NCBI RefSeq assembly: GCF_018446385.1
Contig: NC_055996.1
Location: 131,984,532 to 132,048,531 of the forward strand
Reading direction: 5' to 3'
DNA: 64,000 bases
From: Zingiber officinale
Taxonomy: Eukaryota; Streptophyta; Magnoliopsida; Zingiberales; Zingiberaceae
A program made the translations under genes and the position numbers. This document shows, piece after piece, positions 20,450 to 30,957 of this stretch; position 1 is the stretch's first letter; every line of letters starts with the position of its first letter. The notes under the pieces are model-generated. The model did no database searches, was not told the DNA's origin, and saw only the letters and a list, made by a program, of their open reading frames with translations.

Positions 20450-23400
20450 CTAAGCTGTCATATCTTCTACCATACATCTGATTCCCATTCCCTCCACATG
20501 CCGATCGAAAGCTTTCGCTGGAAGGGCCTTAGTGAAAGGATCTGCCAGGTTATCCGCTGATGCAATCTTGGCGATGACAACTTCTCCTCGCTTCACGATA
20601 TCTCGTATCAGGTGGTACTTGCGCTCTATATGTTTACTTGCCTTATGAGCTCGTGGTTCCTTAGAGTTTGCAATTCACGCTATTATCACAATAAATTGTG
20701 ATAATTTTGGGCAAACCAGAATCACATCTAAGTCCATTAGAAAGTTCTTGAGCCATATTGCTTCTTTAGTTACCTCAGAGGCTGCTACATACTCGCTTCC
20801 ATGGTTGAGTCCGATACGTTTCCGCTTAACACTCCTCCATGAAATGGCTCCACCTCCTAAAGTAAACACATAGCCTGATGTAGACTTACTGTTATCCCTA
20901 TCTGGAAATCTGAATCCGTGTAACCCACAGGGAGCAGATCGTCTGCTTGGTAAACTAGCATATAATCTCTTGTCCTTCTCAGGTACTTTAATATATGCTT
21001 TACCGCAGTCCAATGTCCTTATCCAGGGTTACTCTGATATCTGCTGACCATGCCCACGGCAAAACAGATATCAGGTCTCGTACATAGCATTGCATACATT
21101 AGACTTCCTACAGCCGAAGCATAAGGAACTGCTTTCATGTCCTCTATCTCTTTCGATGTCTTTGGAGACATCTCTTTAGATAGAGCTACTCCATGTCTAA
21201 AAGGTAAGAAACCTTTCTTGGAATCCTGCATGCTAAAACGAGCAAGGATTGTATCTATATATGAAGCTTGGGATAGACACAACATTCTTTTCTTGGATCC
21301 CTTATAACTTTGATCCCAAGAATGTGTGCACAATCTCCTAAGTCCTTCATATCAAATTGTTTGGACAACCATACCCTTACGTCTGATAATACCTTGACAT
21401 TGTTGCCAATTAACAAAATATCATCTACGTATAGTACAAGAAATACCACCACGTTTCCGTTACACTTCTTATATACACAAGACTCATCCGGACTTTGAAT
21501 AAATCCATATGACTGGATTACTTCATTAAACCGGATGTTCCAAGATCTTGAAGCTTGCTTTAGTCCATAAATAGACCGATTGAACTTGCACACTAGATGC
21601 TCTTTGCCTTTTTCAATAAATCCTTCTGGTTGCTTCATATGGATGTTCTCTTCAAGACTTCCATTAAGGAAAGCTGTCTTGACATCCATTTGCCAAATCT
21701 CATAATCCATATGAGCAGCAATGGAGAAGAGTATCCGGATAGACTTAAGCATGGCTACCGGTGAAAAGGTTTCCTTATAATCGATTCCCTCTTTCTGAGT
21801 GTACCCTTTCGCAACAAGCCTAGCTTTGAAGGTTTCTACCTTCCCGTCTGTCCCTCTTTTCCTTTTGTAGATCCATTTGCATCCAACGGCTTTTACACCA
21901 TCAGGTGGTTCTACAAGCTCCCAGACCTTATTAGAGTACATAGACTCTATTTCAAAATTCATTGCCTTTTGCCAAGATGCTGCATCTATATCTTGGAGTG
22001 CTTCGTCATATGTCCGGGGATCAGGTTCATGTTTACCCGGGATCAAGTCCGAAGACTCTCCCAAAAACATGAATCTCTCAGGTTTCCTCACAACCCTCCC
22101 ACTACGACGAGGCACTGTCTGTGGTTGTGTATCATGTGTGACACGTGTTGCAGTCTCTTGTGGTACTTCATCTTGTACTGTTGGTACTATAGTAGACGTG
22201 CCTTCTCTTAGTTCTTCTAAAACAACTTTACTACTGGGCTTGTGATCCATTATATAGTCTTCTTCTAAAAACTGGACATTGGTGCTAACAATGACTTTCT
22301 GGTCTTTAGGACTATAAAATAAACCTCCTTTCGTTCCTTTGGGATATCCTACAAATACACGAACTTCTGTACGAGATTCTAACTTATCAGCATCTGGTTT
22401 CAGCACATGTGCTGGACTACCCCAAATCCGAATATGTCTTAGACTGGATTTTCGCCCATTCCACAATTCTGTGGGAGTAGAAACCGATTTAGAAGGTACT
22501 AAGTTCGGAACGATACTGCTGTTTCGAGCATATCCCCAAAACGAATTTGGTAATTCTGAATAACTCATCATCGATCTAACCATTTCCATAAGAGTCCTAT
22601 TCCTTCGTTCTGCTACACCATTCTGTTGGGGTGTTCCAGGTGCAGACAATTGGGATTGAATCCCAGCCTCTGATAAGTAATTCCTAAACTCTCCTAAGAG
22701 GTATTCGCCACCACGATCAGATCGTAGTGTCTTGATACTTTTACCTAATCGTTTCTCCACATCAGCCTTGTATTCTTTGAACTTATCAAAGCACTCGGAC
22801 TTGCGGCGCATTAGGTAAATGTATCCGTATCTTGAATAATCGTCTATGAAAGAGACAAAATATTCAAAACCTCCTCTTGCTTGGACAGACATAGGACCAC
22901 ACAAATCAGAGTGAACCAATTCTAACACTTCTTTGGCTCTATACCCCTTGGCCTTGAACAGCCTTTTGGTCAATTTACCTTCTAAGCAGGATTCACAAGT
23001 TGGAAAATTTTCCAACTCTAATGAACTCAAAAGTCCATCAGCTATAAGCCTTTGAATCCTACTTAAGTTAATATGACCAAGCCTTAGATGCCAAAGATAT
23101 GCTTGGTTCATTTCCGAAGGTTCTTTTCTCTTATTAGAATTAGAAGATGAGTTATAAATTTTCATGTTTTGCTTTGTGGAAGAAATTGGATTTAAAGTAT
23201 ACAAATTGCCAACTAATGCACCAGAACAGATAATCACTTTATTTCTTTTAATAACTACATTGTTACTAAAGGAAACTGAATATCCATCCAAAAACAGTTT
23301 AGAAACTGAAATTAAATTCTTTCTAAAACTGGGTACATAAAGACAATTTCTTAAAATCAAATTTCTATTTCTACTAAAAGATAAGTAGACGTCTCCCACT

Positions 23401-23480
23401 GCAACAGTTGCCACTTTAGTAGCATTTCCCTTGTAGATGGTAATCTCTCCTTCAGTTAGTCGTCGGGTTTCCTGGAACCC
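20450..23480 (-). pseudogene. Copia pol: integrase, reverse transcriptase, RNase H (frameshifted)
   Basis: The long part (23414 to 21255, 719 codons) contains GAG-pre-integrase (LWHLRLGHINLSRIQ, C..C), an integrase core starting HSDLCGPM with the D,D,E region (FIDDYSRYGYIYL; APGTPQQNGVAERRNRT), and reverse transcriptase with GCKWIYKRK, MDVKTAFLNG, SIYGLKQASRSW and catalytic LYVDDILL. A frameshift near 21290 moves to DTILARFSMQDSKKG, another near 21015 to RNase H (STSGYVFTLGGGAISW). The tail ADNLADPFTKALPAKAF ends with TAG at 20450. An in-frame TAG at the protease-integrase junction (about 23480) separates it from gag. It would copy and integrate element RNA; with these lesions it should be inactive. 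Confidence 0.9.
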
Positions 23481-24401
23481 CTACAGGGAATTGCAGACAT
23501 GATCAGTGGCTCCCGTATCTACACACCAGGTGCTGGTAGATAACACCGCTAAACATGTTTCAACAACTAGAGCATGAGATATACCTTTGTTTTGGTTCCT
23601 ACGAGGACAGTCCGCCTTCCAATGTCCTGCCTGATTGCAGATGAAGCACTTGCTCTTGGGCTTCTTCACCCCAGCTTTAAATCCTGTACTCTGAGATTTA
23701 TTCACTTTCTTTGCTGAGCCAACTTGTTTCTTCTTCTTCTTTCCTTTCGGTTTAGAAGTAGAACCATTTTCAGCATAGTGAATTTGAGAATTGTGACGAA
23801 ATAATCCTTCTGCTGCTTGAAGTTCTGTCAGTAGTTCCCCTAATGAATAAATCCTTTTATTCATATTATAGTTCAGGCGGAACTGCTCAAAACTTCTAGG
23901 TAGCGTTTGGAGGATCATATCGATCTGGGTTTCCCCATCAACTTCTCCTCCAAGGATCTGTATCTCGTTCAGATAAGCCATCATCTTTAGGATATGATCC
24001 CTTACAGGAGTACCCTCTTGCATGGTGGTTGTCATTATCTTTCTCATAGCTTCTTGTCTAGAAGCCCTATCCTGATGACCAAAGAGTTCCTTGAGATTGT
24101 TCATAATATCATAAGCTGTTGGTAAATCTTGATGATGATGTTGCAATACATTTGACATTGAAGCCAAAATGTAACACCGCGCCATCTCATCTGCCTTTAC
24201 CCATCTCTTATGATATTCAATCTCCTCTTGGGTAGATTCACCAGTGGGTGCATCAGGACAAGGTTCAGTCAGTACAAATTTATAGCTTTTAGCAGTCAGA
24301 ACAATGTCCAGGTTCCTTTTCCAATCTATGTAATTAGGTCCAGTAAGTCTATTTTGTTGAAGTATGATGGACAGTGGGTTGAAAGTCATCCTAAGAATCA
24401 C
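23481..24401 (-). CDS. Copia gag-protease reading frame (306 codons, ends at an in-frame TAG)
   Basis: The frame has the copia capsid core (LTGPNYIDWKRNLDIVL near the start, then DIMNNLKELFG and LPRSFEQFRLNYNMNK), a lysine-rich stretch, a CCHC zinc knuckle (CFICNQAGHWKADC, about residues 255-268) and the aspartic protease active site WCVDTGATDHVC. It stops at TAG directly after DHVCNSL. Beyond the stop the frame continues as GFQETRRLTEGE, so the stop is a mutation in a longer polyprotein. A likelier start than the first Met is the Met four codons in (MTFNPL). Capsid and nucleocapsid parts look intact; protease is truncated. Confidence 0.85.
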   Translation of the reverse strand: MILRMTFNPLSIILQQNRLTGPNYIDWKRNLDIVLTAKSYKFVLTEPCPDAPTGESTQEEIEYHKRWVKADEMARCYILASMSNVLQHHHQDLPTAYDIMNNLKELFGHQDRASRQEAMRKIMTTTMQEGTPVRDHILKMMAYLNEIQILGGEVDGETQIDMILQTLPRSFEQFRLNYNMNKRIYSLGELLTELQAAEGLFRHNSQIHYAENGSTSKPKGKKKKKQVGSAKKVNKSQSTGFKAGVKKPKSKCFICNQAGHWKADCPRRNQNKGISHALVVETCLAVLSTSTWCVDTGATDHVCNSL

Positions 24402-25493
24402 AAATAACTTTTGGTCAGAACTCTAAATTTAGAATAATATTGATTCCTCAAACAATACTATTTTAAATTAACCAACGCCTCATAACACCGTGAATTTTGT
24501 ATGCTACGTTAGTGTGGACGTATACAAATTCAACATTTGTAAAAGGAGGGTTTTAACCCATTAATTTTATTATCTTGTCAACCTAACTTTTGACAAATAA
24601 AATTAATAGTTGGTATTATTTGGTCACACAAATAATAGCAGTGACTCCGATGGGGAGGATACTATTAGATGTGTCTAAGTGTATACCATTACTTGACACT
24701 AAGTCCATTAATAAGATTATGCCCCTTCCGTTGGGGAAGATCACACGCTCTTAATTAACTTCCTATAGTCATCCAAAAATGGAAGTCTGTTCTAGTGATC
24801 CGCAAACAAGCTCATCCGTTATGGAGGAAGGCACTCAGAGCCAACGCGCAAGCTTGTTTGCATCACTTACAAACCAGTAATGGAGACCATGGGATTTACT
24901 TAAAAATCACTCTCCCACTTAGTTATTTATAAATGAGGAATTTTAACTATGCTAGCCTACTTAACTTGTAAACTAACATGCACACATAGCACAATATAAA
25001 AGCGATAAATAGAAAATCTAATTTTCAACTATTATGGCTTTTATCTCTAGTTGTCCTCCGTGTATTGTCATCCCAAGCTGCTTCCATATTTGGCCACCGC
25101 TACCGGGTCTAGCTGTCGCATCCATCTTGCTCCTAGTTCCGCTGCGCCTCTGGTCCTTAGAAGGTTCCATGCTTTGCAAGATTCGATCCGCGACATAAAT
25201 AGAATTTTACATTTTGATCCTATATTCCATAAAAGGAATGTACATGTATCTAGATCAAAAATAAAATCCTAATAAAACTAAATACAGCTCCTGCTGTATT
25301 TTAATACAATCATGCACACACATATAAATGCCCTTGACATGTCCAAGGGTCCAATCACACACATAATAACTAAAAGCCATAATAGTTGGATCCTGCATCC
25401 ACAAAGTTAGCACATCCTACTATTAACCTGCCTAAATTATGTATGACATGTGCATAATTAACCTAATACCAAATACACAGAGGCAAAACCCTA
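24402..25493 (-). other. Copia 5' leader
   Basis: About 1.1 kb between primer site and gag, with no long sense frame. It includes packaging-type untranslated sequence by position only. Confidence 0.6.
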
Positions 25494-25505
25494 GCTCTAA
25501 TACCA
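25494..25505 (-). other. Primer-binding site (initiator Met tRNA) of the copia element
   Basis: On the sense strand TGGTATTAGAGC, one mismatch from the usual TGGTATCAGAGC, two bases from the LTR. Confidence 0.85.
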
Positions 25506-25507
25506 AT

Positions 25508-27918
25508 TGTTGGTTGCTACTTCAAACAAGTTCCAAAGTTCCATGAAAAAATTTTGTACAAAGGTCTGAACCTTTTCCTAGCTACCATGTGTTCTTTTAA
25601 ATTAAATTTTGGATCGCCTGCGGAACTTAACACGTTTGATCCAAAACTTAATCTATTTGTTCTTTTAGGTTTTGACTTGGATCTCCTGCGGAACTTAACA
25701 CGTTCGACCCAAGTCTCCTTAAGTTATTAATTCCATTAAATATTAATTTCCATAATTGGTTCCCAGTACTGACGTGGCGAGGCACATGGCCTTCTTGGAT
25801 ATGGGAGCAACCACCACCGACTAGACAAAACCTTTTATAGAAATCTAATATTTAATTTCCTAAAATAACTTTAGGTTAACCGAAGAGAACAATCAAATCA
25901 CAAAGAAAAGAAAAAAACAAAAGAACACAACATCGAAAAACATATTTGAAATTCTAGAACGTAAGCCTCTTGTATTTGGTATTATTTCCATAAATAACTA
26001 GCATGATGCGGAAAGAAAAATTACTAGTTATACCTTGTAAAAAACCTCTTGATCTTCTACCGTATTCCTCTTCTAACCTCGGACGTTGTGTAGGCAACGA
26101 TCTTCCGAGATGAGAAACCACCAACCACCTTCTTCTCCTCCTAGCTAGGTTTGGCCACAAAGAAAGAAGCTTCACCAAGGAAGAAAATTAAAACACCAAC
26201 CAAGCTCTAAGAGATGCTAGCTTCTTCTCCTTCTTCTTCTTCTTCTCCAAGTAGTATCCGGCCACCACAAGAGCTCCAAGGGAAGAGAGGGGTTCGGCCA
26301 CCACAAGAGAAAGAGAAGGAAAGGATGGCCGGCCACACCAAGGAACAAAAGAGGGAGAGAAAATAATAGAGGTTGTATCTCATGAAGGCACCCTCACCCC
26401 TTCTTTTATATTCCTTGGCCTAGGCAAATTAGGAAATTTAATTACAATAAAATTTCCTTAATTTCCTTGACATGATTTAATTGAGAAAAATAAAATAAAA
26501 TTTCCCCAATTGAATTCAAGTGACCGGCCACATCATGAAGAACAAATTGGACAAGTTTCAATCAACAATTAAAACTTCCTAATTTGTTTCTGGAAATTTT
26601 AAAAAATAAAATTTCTCTTCAAAAATCTCTTCATGGTTGATAAAAGGAAATTTCTATAATTTTAATTTTATTAACATGTGAATAATTTTAAAGAGAAAAT
26701 AAAATATCTCACCAATCTACAAATAAGGAAAGAGATCTAATCTCTTTCTTTAATCTTTTGTAGATCTTTTATAAGAGAGATATTTTAATTTAAATTCTCT
26801 TTAATAAATTATTTCTTCCACATAATAAAAATTAAAATTAAAATTCCTTTTTAATTTAATTTGGTCGGCCCCCACTAGCTTGGGTTCAAGCTAGGGCCGG
26901 CCACCCAATTTTATAGCTAGGCCGGCCCTAGCTTGGTTCCCAAGCTACTTGGCCGGCCCCCTATTGGTGGGTATAGAAGGTGGGTATAGGTCGGTATAGT
27001 ACTCTATAAATAAGAGGCTACGATAGGGACCGAGAGGAGGAATTGGTTTTGGTCTCCCGATAAAATTAAGCATCCCGTGTTCGCCCCGAACACACAACTT
27101 AATTTTATCAATAATAATTCATTTCACTAGAGAACTATTATTGAACTACCCCACCAATCCCAAATTACATTTTTGGGCTCCTTCTTATTATGAGCGTGTC
27201 AGTCTCCCTGTGTTTAAGATATCGAATGTCCACTAATTAAGTGAGTTACTGACAACTCATTTAATTAATATCTAAGTCCAAGAGTAGTACCACTCAACCT
27301 TATCGTCATGTCGGACTAAGTCCACCTGCAGGGTTTAACATGACAATCCTTATGAGCTCCTCTTGGGGGCATTATCAACCTAGTATCTCTAGGACACAGT
27401 TTCCTTCTATAATCAACAACACACACTATAAGTGATATCATTTCCCAACTTATCGGGCTTATTGATTCATCGAACTAAATCTCACCCATTGATAAATTAA
27501 AGAAATAAATATCAAATATATATATGTTTGTTATTATATTAGGATTAAGAGCACACACTTCCATAATAACTGAGGTTTTTGTTCCTTTATAAAGTCAGTA
27601 TAAAAGAAACAACCTCAAATGGTCCTACTCAATACACTCTAAGTGTACTAGTGTAATTATACAGTCAAGATAAACTGATACCTAATTACACTACGACCTT
27701 CTAATGATTTGTTCCTTTCCATTTTGGTCGTGAGCTACTGTTTATAATTTATAAGGTACTGATAACATTATCTTCTGCATGTGACACCACATGCTATGTT
27801 ATCTACAATATAAATTAATTGAACAACTACAAACAAATGTAGATAATTTGACCAAATGTGATTCTTTATTCAAAACAAATATTTACAAAAGCTTAGGCTT
27901 TCAGTATACACTCCAACA
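25508..27918 (-). repeat. 5' LTR of the copia element
   Basis: 2,411 bp matching 18001-20428. A sense-strand TATAAAAG is at 26403-26410, and the start TGTTGGAGTG at 27918 abuts the GTCCC duplication. Confidence 0.9.
26403..26410 (-). promoter_or_regulatory. TATA box candidate of the copia 5' LTR
   Basis: Sense TATAAAAG preceded by 'ccaaggaa'. Transcription would begin near 26375 and run left through gag-pol. Confidence 0.55.
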
Positions 27919-27923
27919 GTCCC

Positions 27924-28543
27924 TACACTTAACCTCATTATGGAATGTTTATGGTTTTTGATGATAAAACGGGTGTTCGAGCGAACTCGCTTAAATCAAA
28001 TATATACATGGCCGGGGTTAGTGATCAATTAAAGGAGGAGTTGCTACAAATAATTAGTTTTCAGTAAGGCGCATTCCCCTTTCAATATCTTGGTATTTCA
28101 TTAGCAATGTAGAAATTACGAATTACAAATTATGGATCACTCCTTGACTCAATCACAAAGAAAGTAGTATCTTAGCCAAAGCACACTCTTTCTCATGCCA
28201 GAAAATTGAAATTGGTAACATCGGTACTCCGAGGGGTTAAATATTTTTGGATGTCTATTCTCTCTATACCAAGTGGAGTTATTAGTAAAATTTATGGCAT
28301 CTCTTGTTCTTCTGTATAGTCGACAAAACATCCACCAATATCTTGGACTACTATATGTCTTCCTATGCTTTGGGTGAGATGGATCTATCATCACTACCTT
28401 CAAAATGTGAACTTTTCACAATGGAGAAGGAAGCCTTTAGACTCACCGCTCATTAAGCATTTGCTACACATCCATCATCATATGATTGTATCTTGTATAT
28501 TTTCTTTGGGTGTATAATATATTTATCTTCCCCAAAAAAATAA
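27924..28543 (+). pseudogene. LINE relic, 3' part, unit 1
   Basis: Continues the LINE interrupted at 18000. 'tacacttaacctcattatgg' aligns with 51292 onward. It ends in 'cttccccaaaaaaataaat', a typical LINE 3' end with a short A-rich tail. Frames are broken. Confidence 0.8.
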
Positions 28544-29315
28544 ATAATGATATTAGAAAATTACAAGTATAGATCTGTAGAGTGAGATAAAAGAAAACAT
28601 TTGTTAATAGAACAAAAAAGATAAGTTCAAAAGATTTTGAATATTATTAATAATATTGCTTTGCACATATTCAATAGAAGGATTAACTTGAAAAAACTTT
28701 GACATGGCATGTCACATACTCAGAGATATATTGAATCAATAAGAGGGCATGGAGGAAGATTGAAAAGAATTTTAGTTAATGTAATTAATAATAATTTAAT
28801 TTATTTGACTATTCCTTATGCTTTAATCTTGCATAACCCCCAATACAAAATATAAGATCACTCTTGGAACAAGTGATATATACTTGATGATTACGATGAC
28901 TAATTTTAGTGTGCCTCCCGTGCTAATTCAATTTTAACTGTAATGTAATTTATGCTGAAAAGAATTAATTTTGTGTGATTTATTTTTTTAGAAATAATAA
29001 ATCAAATTAAAATTTTTACTATAATTTAGTCATTTATGAGAAAATAAATCGAAAAGATGAAAATTTTAAGTTAAATTGAATTCCTTTATTTATATTGATT
29101 TTGTTTTCAATATAACGTATTAATTGATATAATGAAAAAATTAAATATTCTTAAAAACCATTTATGATAGAATTTAATTAATATAATAGAGACCTAATTG
29201 AATTTTCGTTCAGTTTAATTTGGTTTTTTAAATTTTAAGTACAATTTTAGAGATTATTTAGAAATTAGCTAATTATCAATAAAAATCAAGTTTTATAACA
29301 ACAAATTAAAATAGA
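28544..29315. other. AT-rich spacer, duplicated in unit 2
   Basis: No gene. It is paralogous to 52013-53732, where a solo LTR interrupts it at the site corresponding to 28567-28571 here. Shared phrases include 'ttgacatggcatg' and 'gagatatattgaatcaataa'. Confidence 0.75.
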
Positions 29316-29368
<53 letters not shown>

Positions 29369-29369
29369 A
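29316..29369. repeat. (TA)n(GA)n compound microsatellite
   Basis: About 13 TA units, then about 13 GA units. It corresponds to the (TA)n at 53733 in unit 2. Two mobile elements lie beyond it. Confidence 0.9.
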
Positions 29370-30294
29370 TTGATATCCTACGGACCTTTTTCTACGGAAC
29401 TATACGGACCAACTCACGTGGCATATTTATCTAGTTATTTTTTATCGTGGCTTCCTAGTTTTCCTTATTTTCTTTTCCTCTGTCGCCGAAGCAAGCCGCG
29501 ATCCTCTCTCTCGCCGAAGCCACGATCCTCTCCTTCTCGCCGAAGCCCCGATCCTCCTCGACGCCACACGCGGCGCCTGCTCTCATCTCGCCGAGGCCTC
29601 GCGATCCTCTCCTGCTTCTCCTGCTCTCCTCTCGCCGAGGCCACACGCCGCGCCTGCTCTCCTCTCGCCGACGCCACAAGCTAACAGAGTCGCCGACGAA
29701 GCTAGGGATCGCAGCCATCTGCCCACGGCCGGCGGCCTCCGGCCGGCGGCCTCCGGCCGCCTGGACCCACCCACACTATAGCCCAAGGGGTGAACCCGTC
29801 GGGGATCGCGGCCGGACTCCGGACGCTATCGCGACTGGACGCTCGCGATTAGACCCGATCGTGCCAGATTCCCGCGAGATCACGGCCGGAATCCCGCGCG
29901 GCCGCGATTGCGACTGGAATCCGGCTGCGATCGTGACCGGAATCCGGCTGCGATCGCGCCGGAATCCGGCTGCAATCGCACGTCGGATTCCTGTCGCGAT
30001 CGTGTCCGAAATCTGGCGCGATCGCGGCCGGATTCTGGAAGTGTCACGACCGAACGTGAGGCTGCCGGGCCAGCGGCGGGGGCGGTCGGTCGGCGGCGAG
30101 GCGCGAGGCCAGCTGCGGGGCTGCCGGTCGGCGGCGGGCCGCGAGGGTGGAGGCGCGGTGAGCACGTTTGTTTCAGCGAGAACGAAGAGAATAAAAAGAG
30201 AAGAAGTTGTATTTAAAAAATAAATAAAATATTAAAAAAAATCAAATTCTGTGGTTGCGGATGAATCCGCATGCCAAGGTCCGCATTTTATCAA
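29370..30294. mobile_element. Short TIR element with GC-rich core (unit 1)
   Basis: Termini TTGATATCCTACGGACC and, inverted, TTGATAAAATGCGGACC are imperfect inverted repeats inside a (TA)n microsatellite. The core (29460-30180) is GC-rich, with repeated 'tcgccgaagccacgatcc' and 'gcgatcg' phrases. Open frames there are low-complexity (Arg/Ser/Ala) and occur on both strands, so none is called. Superfamily not recognised. Confidence 0.5.
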
Positions 30295-30496
30295 AACTAT
30301 ATATATATATATATATATTTGATATGCTAAACGACACTTTGTGCGCAACCGTGAGCGAAATCCGACATGGGCTATTTGACGCGGCCAAAACTCAATAATT
30401 TTTTTCTCTCATCTGCATGCAACAAATATAAAATTCTCGTATCTTTCTCATCTGATTGCATGCAACAATCATTGTGCTGCTAATTTTTAAAGGTGA

Positions 30497-30878
30497 TGTA
30501 GTTGCTACAACGTTGTAGCAGCTACTACACAATAACTGCTACACGTGGTAGCAGCTTTTGCATAGTAGCTGCTATAACATGTAGCAGTGTTATTGTGTAC
30601 CTACTACACCGCTGTAGCAGCTACTACATCGTTGTAACAGCTACTGCACCATTGTAGCAGCTTCTGCATCGTTATAGCAGCTACTGCACTGTCGTAGCAG
30701 CTTCTGCACCGTCGTAGCAGCTTCTGCATTGTCGTAGCAGCTATTGCACCGTTGTAGCAACTACTCCACCGTTGTAGCAGCTTCTGCACCGTTGTAGCAG
30801 CTACTGCACTGTTGTAGAAGCTACTGCACCGTTGTAGCAGCTTCTGCACTGTTGTAGCAGTTTCTGCATCGTTGTAGC
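30497..30878. repeat. 20-bp minisatellite, left part
   Basis: Tandem units of 'gttgtagcagcttctgcacc', period 20, with degenerate first copies. It continues at 35683-35800 after the nested LTR. The 81-codon frame on the minus strand is just the repeat. Confidence 0.9.
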
Positions 30879-30957
30879 TGTTGGACCGTTGGCGGCCGGC
30901 TAGAAGGGGGGTTGAATAGTCTGAAATAAAAGAAGAAAACCTTTCTCGAACTCTTAA

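Larger units (their letters stand above)
18001..27918 (-). mobile_element. Full-length Ty1/copia element (Angela/Tork-like), degenerate
   Basis: A 9.9-kb minus-strand element with 2.4-kb LTRs, TG...CA ends and a perfect GTCCC duplication, inserted in the LINE. From the 5' (right) end: LTR, initiator-Met primer site, leader of about 1.1 kb, gag-protease, integrase, reverse transcriptase, RNase H, polypurine tract, LTR. This order is copia. The LTRs differ by roughly 1.5% by eye (about 35 substitutions plus a 20-bp indel and a scrambled start), indicating a fairly recent insertion. An in-frame stop and several frameshifts in the polyprotein make it defective. The lineage name is a judgement from gag and RT wording and not certain. 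Confidence 0.9.

Noticed and set aside
29455..30223. Arg/Ser/Ala-rich frames in the GC-rich core of a TIR element
   Set aside because: Low-complexity repeats open on both strands, with no codon structure or domain.
30604..30849. 81-codon frame on the minus strand
   Set aside because: It is the 20-bp minisatellite translated.
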